A model generated the notes under the pieces. It made no database searches and was not told the DNA's origin. It saw only the letters and a program-made list of their open reading frames with translations. Below are positions 32,284 through 38,296 of a stretch of 38,296 nucleotides of DNA, piece by piece. Each line of letters starts with the position of its first letter. The first letter of the stretch is position 1. Origin of the DNA: Schizophyllum amplum. Taxonomy: Eukaryota; Basidiomycota; Agaricomycetes; Agaricales; Schizophyllaceae. The position numbers were made by a program, and so were the translations under genes. The DNA lies in the NCBI GenBank assembly GCA_007026445.1, contig VDMD01000187.1, forward strand, positions 1 to 38,296, read 5' to 3'.

Positions 32284-33543
32284 ATGTCAACAGAAGAGTA
32301 TGTTGTTCTCGTCAAACTCCGTATGTGGCGCTGACTGTACGCTAGACCTACACCAGCGCCCGAGGCACAACCGCCTACGGAGCCCGCGGCCATGGCGGCG
32401 ACCGCCAACAAGAAGCGTCCGCGCCTGGACATGAACACCGACCCGCGCGAGCGCAAACGTGGTAAAAGTATGTTCGGACTCGTGCTAGGTACCCTCAACA
32501 AGGCCAAGGTCGAGGACAAGGAGCGCAACGCGTCCGAGGCGGTGAGCTGCAACGCCCCATGTCTGCGCATGTGAACGCTAACTGACGCGCGCGATCCATC
32601 CTAGGCCAAGAAGCGCCAGCTGATAGAGAAGAAGCTGCAGGAGAAATTGAGGAAGGAGACTGATTCTGTCAGGCGCGCGGAGGAGACGAAGAAGGACAAG
32701 ACGCTTGCAGCGCGTAAGGAGGAGGAGCTACAGCTGAAGGATTCCATCGTGCGTGTCGCTGTTCCCTCCTTCCAGTCATCGAGTGCTGACAGTGTGCTAT
32801 AGTACAAGCTCCGTCGCAAGCGCTTGCCTTTGCTTGCCAACTTCTTGCTCACCTCGGACGTGATACGCGATTCCCCTGACGACGTGGGCTCGAAGACGGA
32901 CGCGATGGACACAGACGCGGATGCGGACCCAGCCAAAATTCTTACCCAAGCGCAGGCTCCTTCACTCCACCCACCACTCTACCTCCCCCCTCCTCCTGAC
33001 ACCTTCGCAAAATGCATTCCTTGACAAGCGGAAGACGGAGGTACGTGTCCATACACACGTCCACATCGTTTCTTGCTGACCCCGCCACAGGTCTCAAAGG
33101 CAGCGGACCAAGAGTGGGAGGCATTTGCCGCAGAGCGCGCCGCGGGCATCGTCGAGATCGAGCGCTTGCGGCAGAAGGTGGCGCAGGAAGCGGAGGAGCT
33201 GCGCAAAGCGCAGGCCGAGAAGGCGGACGCACAGGCGGAGAAAGGGGATACCGCCGGGAATACCAAGGCCGGGGAAGACAGCAAGCCGGAAGTCAAGGTC
33301 GAGACGACAACCACTGACGTCCAGATGGAGGAGCCACCGCCGACGTCTGCGATGGATGTAGACGATGCGAAGGGCAATGGGGTTGAGGACGCTCGAGGGG
33401 CGTCCGCGAAGGACACGGCGAGGGAGGGGGACGCGGTGAGGGAGAAGGCGGAACAGGAAACGCAGGACAAAGCGGCTAAAATGAAGGAGGAGCAGATGTC
33501 GGCGCAGATGCGCGCTGACGACGACGATGCGGTCGAGTATTAG
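32284..33543 (+). CDS. Pinin/SDK/MemA-domain protein (one frameshift)
   Basis: Nuclear protein related to pinin, a component of splicing-associated complexes. Exons: 32284-32297, 32346-32541, 32605-32748, 32803-33040, 33091-33543 (introns 48, 63, 54 and 50 nt), about 347 aa. Exon 1 is only 14 nt (MSTE plus two bases of the next codon). The domain starts RERKRGKSMFGLVLGTLNKA, continues through a highly charged helix (KKRQLIEKKLQEKLRKE, then EEELQLKDSIYKLRRKRLPL) and NFLLTSD. After removing one C from the C6 run at 32985-32990, exon 4 reads LYLPLLLTPSQNAFLDKRKT, typical of the family, and joins in phase to VSKAADQEWEAF. The C-terminal half is a charged, Ala/Glu/Lys-rich coiled-coil tail ending DDDAVEY. 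Uncorrected, exon 4 hits a stop just before its donor. Confidence 0.85.
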
Positions 33544-33564
33544 AACAATGATGCGGTCGAGTAT
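33526..33564 (+). repeat. 15-bp direct repeat across a stop codon
   Basis: GATGCGGTCGAGTAT occurs at 33526-33540, ending the pinin-domain coding sequence, and again at 33550-33564 just after the TAG. A small local duplication that did not change the protein. Confidence 0.8.
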
Positions 33565-36500
33565 AGGATGGGGGCAGTATCAGTTCTCTGCCGCTCGCGT
33601 GCTATGTCGCTGTGCCTTTGTTTGCTTTATATGTGCGTGTATTCTTGCCGTCTGTTCTGCATTGTCGCTGACTTACCTCCTCGCCTTTCCCTCGACTCCA
33701 TGTGCCCGCCCCCATTTTTTCATCCTTCTCTCTCTCTCCCAGATTTGCGTCGTTTGTGTCTTTACTAAGCCATCTCTGCTGCCCGCGTGGACCATTCACG
33801 TGTTTACTTAAAGTGAGCCTCAGCTATCATCATTGTCTGTGAATGCATGCTCATGCTTTTGAAGGCTGCATGTACGTGTGCGTTTGTTCCGATTTTGCTC
33901 ATTTTCTCCTTCCCTTGTTTTCTTCCTTTCCTTGATCTTGCTTCGGCGTTCTTACTGTCCGTGCTGTACTCACTTGCATCGCTATACTCACCCGCCTCTG
34001 AACGACGAATAATAAGTATCTGCTTCTCCGCTGCTCCATCGACTTGCCCGCCATCATCGATCTCTGAAGCATCAAAGGTCAGCGATGCTGGGACTCGACG
34101 CTCTATAGGATTTGCAGATGCTTGGGCGTTGGGCGACTGCTTTGAGGATGGAAGAAGTTCTGGCTAAGGGGGCAGGTGTTTGCAAGGGGCAGTTGCTTTG
34201 TTCTCGGACAACTAATCTTGCAGTCGGCGGCCGGTATCGGAGACTACCTATGCACGGTCAAGCTGTGATGCCAGAAGATGCTTTGCTGTGGGTGTCGTGA
34301 TCGTTTCAAGCGCTGGTGAGTCTTGCATTTGTTTTGCTGAGTTGCGCGTCTTGACTTCTGCAACAGAGTCTGTCTTAGCAGTCGCAATCTGTTTCGGTAC
34401 TTTCGCTAACTGAGGGCCCTTTTCAGCAAATCAACGAGATTAGTGACCTCGGCCAAGGGTTTTTTTTGGAGGGGCTGACGGCGCTTCCAGCTGCGGACGT
34501 GGTGAGTGGCGCTCAGCCATCTGGAAGGTGCGCTCATGAGCCAGGAAGAAATTACGACCTCAGGACGAGATGCGATGCTTATCATTCGAGCCCTCGCCTC
34601 ACATACGACTCTATACCGCGGCAGGTGTCTAGACGTCTATAGTCCACCTTTATTGCATCCTTCATCGTTAGTCTCCCAGCGCCAGCCCGTCGCCAGGCCG
34701 GTAACGCGAGAGAGAGGTCATCTGCGCCCGTCGTCGCAGTTCGTCACCGATAATTAGGGTCCGATGCTCGGGTTCTATCATCGTTTTTCCTTCAGCTCGG
34801 CGCTGAGGCTCTTCTGAGCCCTGTCTCACGTTGAGTGCTTGACTCTACATTGCCAAAATTGCCGTGTGAATCCAGAGTGATTGTGCGACGGGCGCTTTTA
34901 TGGCGAACAATGGGATTTGCCAAGGTTCGGAGCCTCGGAAGCGTCGGGGCACGTCTGTGATTATCCCTGAAGCTTCCTCCCTGCACATCAGTGCACAATG
35001 CACATCTCCTCCCAGAGCCTCACCTGCCGCGGTGTATATCTGCACCCATTTGTGATGAACGGTGTACTCGGGTTCAGGGTGTCGGGGACAATTATAAGGT
35101 GTCGCTGCAGGAACAATGGTGCCAGTCACTCTCAGTCACTGTGATGTGCAGTCGATTTCACAAATCCAGACAATTGAAGCGTGACGAAGGTGATTGCTGA
35201 GCTTGGCACACACCTGGCGCATACACATGCAGGCTTGAAAACTCAGCGCTTGAAGCTCGCCATTGAGCAGCATGCAGCGGCGCATGCCCCACTCATCAGC
35301 ACGCCTCAACACGCCCACACGACGTAAGATAGACATAGAGGCTAGGCAGGTCGGTATCTGTCTGCGTCCGATATCAGTCTGGGTTGCGGGCAGATCAGGA
35401 TTCAATTGAATCTCGAGGTGCACGGCGCCGGCGCGACGGAGGCGTGCGGCGTGCGGTTCACATATCAGCGCGGCGGGGCCGTGGAGAGGCCCGAGGCCTG
35501 CCCGAGGGTCGTGGTCATCGGTATCAGGGGGTCATTGAAGTGCGGGACAATTATGCAGTGGGGTGGCTCGTGAGGTCATCGAGACGCGAGGGGGCAATTA
35601 GTACGAGGGGGCTAGGTGGCGTGGACTAGGGGAGTCATTATAGGCACGAGCAAGGTATTCAATTGAGAATCCTTATCATGGAATGGATGTGCAGCGTATC
35701 CCCGCAGAACAGGCCAACTCCCTTTTGCGCGCGCAGCAAAGGTTCTCGCCGCAGACTTGCTCCCGCGTGCGGAAGGCTCCCCCCTACCCGGACGTAACGG
35801 AGCAGGCGAGTTCACTTTCTACAGATGCTTGCTGCCTTGATGTGCGCGCAGACTGTCGTGAAAGCCCGACGCGAGGCGTACAGGCGGCAAAGGTCTGGGG
35901 CTGCCGTAAGAAAAGCGTCCAAATGACCAGCCGCTGGAGAGTGCGGGGAGCCAGCGCTGGAGTGGGGGAGCGGCGTTGACTTGGAAGATACGGAGGCCGG
36001 CGCGGTCGAGATTGAGACCCAGCGAGCGAGTAAGTATATGATTAGCAGAGCGGTCCGTATGGACCTGCGATGGGTCGCAAGCTTGATGTGCTGCGTCGGG
36101 TGAGACAATGAGAAGAGAAGTCAAAAGGCCAGGCGAGAGGGCGGGATTGTACTAAATACTGACCTTGGACTGCTGTCCTCCTTGCAGTGGTCGGTTCGAA
36201 GTCGTTTCGGCTGGATAACGTGTATGGACGTTCAAGGCAGGAGGTGCTGACGGTGGACCAATATGCCCGAATCAGAAAGTGTGATGGCGAACTTGGCAAA
36301 CCCTATCACGTAAAAATTAAATGATAAACGAAGTTACCAAAAGAGGCAATCTATATGTCAGAATGTGTGTTTTCCGCGATTGATGGCGCGTGCGTTTCTC
36401 CTTGTACCCTCATCGAGATCTGCAGCTAACTGCTTCCGACCGGGGCCAGAAGACACTCCGCCTCAGTTCTCGCCAGTGCTTTGGCGACTGTTGGCGATTG

Positions 36501-36842
36501 CCCGACATACAACAGTGATACAAGTGACAGATTGGTGTCGAGGGTGTTGCACCGTTTACATGTCGACTTTGATTTCCAGCAGGCGGCGGAAGCGCAGAGC
36601 GTGAGAGAAGAAGTGTTTGAGTCTGGCTTGGAATCTCTGGGTCCGGTGAGAGATCTGGAATTCCAACACGGTCCGATCGCTCGAATGGAATAACATATAT
36701 TTGCCATGTCACTGTCGGCTTGCTGCCGCTGCAGGCATAAATATCCTCCTCCTGCCCTAATTTTCGTGACCTTCTTGCCCGCCTGGTTCTCATCTTGTCC
36801 TCATCCGCTTCCGTTCGCCTATTTCTTCCCTGAATCCTGAAC
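33565..36842. other. Gene-poor stretch between the pinin-domain and C2H2 genes
   Basis: About 3.3 kb without a frame that combines length, codon bias and domain content. The first few hundred bases are T/C-rich and should be the 3' UTR. The 34.5-36.3 kb part has scattered 60-100 codon frames on both strands that look random. No transposase, reverse transcriptase or terminal repeat was recognised; decayed repeat DNA is possible. Confidence 0.45.
36736..36744 (+). promoter_or_regulatory. TATA-like element upstream of the C2H2 gene
   Basis: CATAAATAT about 100 bp before the ATG at 36843, followed by a C/T-rich leader. Spacing fits a core promoter with a short 5' UTR. Confidence 0.4.
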
Positions 36843-38296
36843 ATGCCTCGCGCGGAAGCAAAGTCGGGTGGCGCCTCGAGCGCGACACCCTACCCTGCAC
36901 CATCCACCTCGGCCTCAGCTGCAGCGTCTCACACAGCGATCTCTGACGCCAGTGCCGCGCGAAGAGAAAACATGTGTGCCCGACGTGCGATCGCGGCTTC
37001 ACCACAAGCGGCCACCTCGCTCGCCACTCGCGCGTCCACACTGGTGAACGCAACCACAGATGCCCATTCCCGGGCTGCGAAACTCGCTGCTCGCGTCAGG
37101 ACAATCTTCAGCAGCAGTGAGTATCTCTTTGCTGCCTTTGCCTCCGTTCGCTTCGGGTTTGCCCCCGCTATCAAACGCGTGCTCACCGCTATGTTTTCCA
37201 GCTACCGCATCCACCTCTCGCCTGGGTCCCGTCGCGTATCCGGACGCGCGCTGAAGCTCAAGCGTGCCTCGCAGCTCACCCAGACCCTCGCCACCTCCCC
37301 CTTGTCTGCCAGCCTGCCGCCACCCGCAGCCCGCCACCGCCACCCAACACCCCACCCCCACTTGAGCAAGCACCTCTTGCGGCTCTCGCTGCTGCCGCCG
37401 CCTCTCCCGCGGCCGCCTCCCCTACCGACTCATCATCCTCTGGCGTCCTCAACGCCAGCCGCAGCAATACCTCGTCACCGGAGGTGTCGTACTCTCCTCC
37501 CCAGTATGTCGCGTTGGGTACGTCGCAGTCGTATGGCTATCGCTCTGCGTACCACGACTCCCCGTCCCAGTACGGATATGTGCCGACCGTATCGCATCAC
37601 TCATACGAGTCCTTCGTCGACGACTATGACGGGCGTTATGTCCGCCAGCCCACATACGAGGCAACGCCCGTCCGGCAGCCGTACGAGCCGCGTCCGACCT
37701 ACGATGACGGGTCGAGCTGGGGCAGCCGTGCCTCTCCCATTTATGACGGCCGCGCACCGTCTGCGCTCAACACCTACGCACCAACTCCATCCCGGCATTC
37801 CATCTCGCACATCGCTCCCTCGTACAAGACCGAGCCCGCCGCGAGTCGCTCTCGTCGATCTCGACCATGTCAGCGCCCTCGCCCACCGCTTCGTCTGAGT
37901 CCGCCGACTCAGCTCCTACAACGCCCTCCTTCCCCTATCACGATGGCTCTGCCATCGTCGCGCAAAGCCTGGCCGCAGGCGGCAACTACGCGAAGCCCAT
38001 CGACCAGCCGGTTGCCGACTACCAAAAGCCGGCGTACGCGTACAGCGTGCCCAGCAGCGTTGTGTACGACCAGCCACCGCCCTACATCGCCGACCCTCGC
38101 GCGCAGCTCGTGCTCCCGCCACTGGATGAACTCTCGACGCGCCCGCAGTATCAGCCGCGAGCAGCGTATCAGCCGCGCGTCGAGTACCTCTCCTCGCAGC
38201 GCGAACAGTACGTCCAGCCGATGGACCGCGTAACCTACGATGCGCGCGAGGAATATGCACAGCACTACCAGGCTCAAGTGCGCCCGGCGTACCACG
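36843..38296 (+). CDS. C2H2 zinc-finger transcription factor, 3' end outside the window; three apparent frameshifts
   Basis: Exons 36843-37116 and 37202 onward (85-nt intron between two Gln codons and a His in finger 2). The N-terminus MPRAEAKSGGASSATPYPAP is followed, after a one-base shift near 36955-36963, by two adjacent fingers: KHVCPTCDRGFTTSGHLARH (C-x2-C-x12-H) and CPFPGCETRC with SRQDNLQQHYRIH, joined by an HTGERNH linker. This finger pair and the following LSPGSRR match the NRG1/MSN2-like repressor/activator type common in agaricomycetes. Downstream is a low-complexity activation-type region rich in Ser/Pro/Tyr, with many repeats such as YEPRPTYDDG, YQPRAAYQPRVEY and QYVQPMDRVTYD. 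Two more single-base shifts are needed at about 37310-37345 and 37850-37858. Nuclear, sequence-specific DNA binding is a sound family inference; target genes are unknown. Confidence 0.82.

Noticed and set aside
33565..36842. Searched for a transposon or CRISPR-like array
   Set aside because: No terminal repeats, target duplication, transposase or regular spacer pattern seen; CRISPR would not be expected in a fungus.

Overview
This window reads as nuclear DNA of a basidiomycete fungus, most likely an agaricomycete. The evidence is GC-rich exons cut by many short GT-AG introns (mostly 47-60 nt, with CTRAC/CTAAC-type branch sites before the acceptor), a DUF6534-type C-terminus, an AAA-ATPase-like (PF09820/DUF1703-type) gene, a basidiomycete-style C2H2 regulator, and orthologues of PAT1, UBA2, SRP72 and a pinin/SDK/MemA protein. 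Gene models were assembled by eye from reading frame, splice sites and family motifs; exon coordinates are given in each entry.

Layout. 1-569 is the 3' end of a DUF6534 membrane-protein gene (+). 2474-4460 is a complete 11-exon MFS transporter of the anion:cation symporter type (+). 5.3-5.9 kb carries a diverged tandem copy of an intron-exon-intron module from an unidentified gene. 6475-7329 is a secreted two-LysM protein (-). 8703-10140 is a conserved protein with a presequence-like N-terminus (-). 10477-13679 is PAT1, the decapping activator (-), divergent from a second MFS transporter at 14245-16907 (+, 16 exons, two of them microexons). 17155-18973 is an AAA-ATPase-like gene (-) that looks short at its C-terminus. 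19685-20782 is an FtsJ-type methyltransferase (-). 21829-24664 is UBA2, the SUMO E1 subunit (-). 25706-27027 is a long coiled-coil protein (-). 31092-32156 is an unusually short SRP72 (-), sharing a 127-bp divergent promoter with the pinin-domain gene at 32284-33543 (+). 36843 to the window end is a two-finger C2H2 transcription factor (+, 3' end cut off). Long stretches at 0.6-2.4, 27.0-29.6 and 33.6-36.8 kb hold no gene I can support.

The most consequential observation concerns the sequence itself. At least seven otherwise conserved genes (PAT1, MFS2, UBA2, the coiled-coil gene, SRP72, pinin, the C2H2 gene) each need one or more single-base corrections to read through. There are about 15 in all, mostly at homopolymers or short GC repeats, while MFS1, LysM, the 8.7-kb gene and FtsJ read cleanly. 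Because several hit housekeeping genes, assembly indels are more likely than mass pseudogenisation, and automatic gene models here will be truncated or wrongly spliced. No single undescribed multi-gene system stands out. The best candidates for new biology are the compact SRP72, the P-loop-degenerate AAA-ATPase-like gene, the duplicated exon module at 5.4/5.7 kb, and a possible lineage-specific gene behind a TATA box at 29.6 kb.
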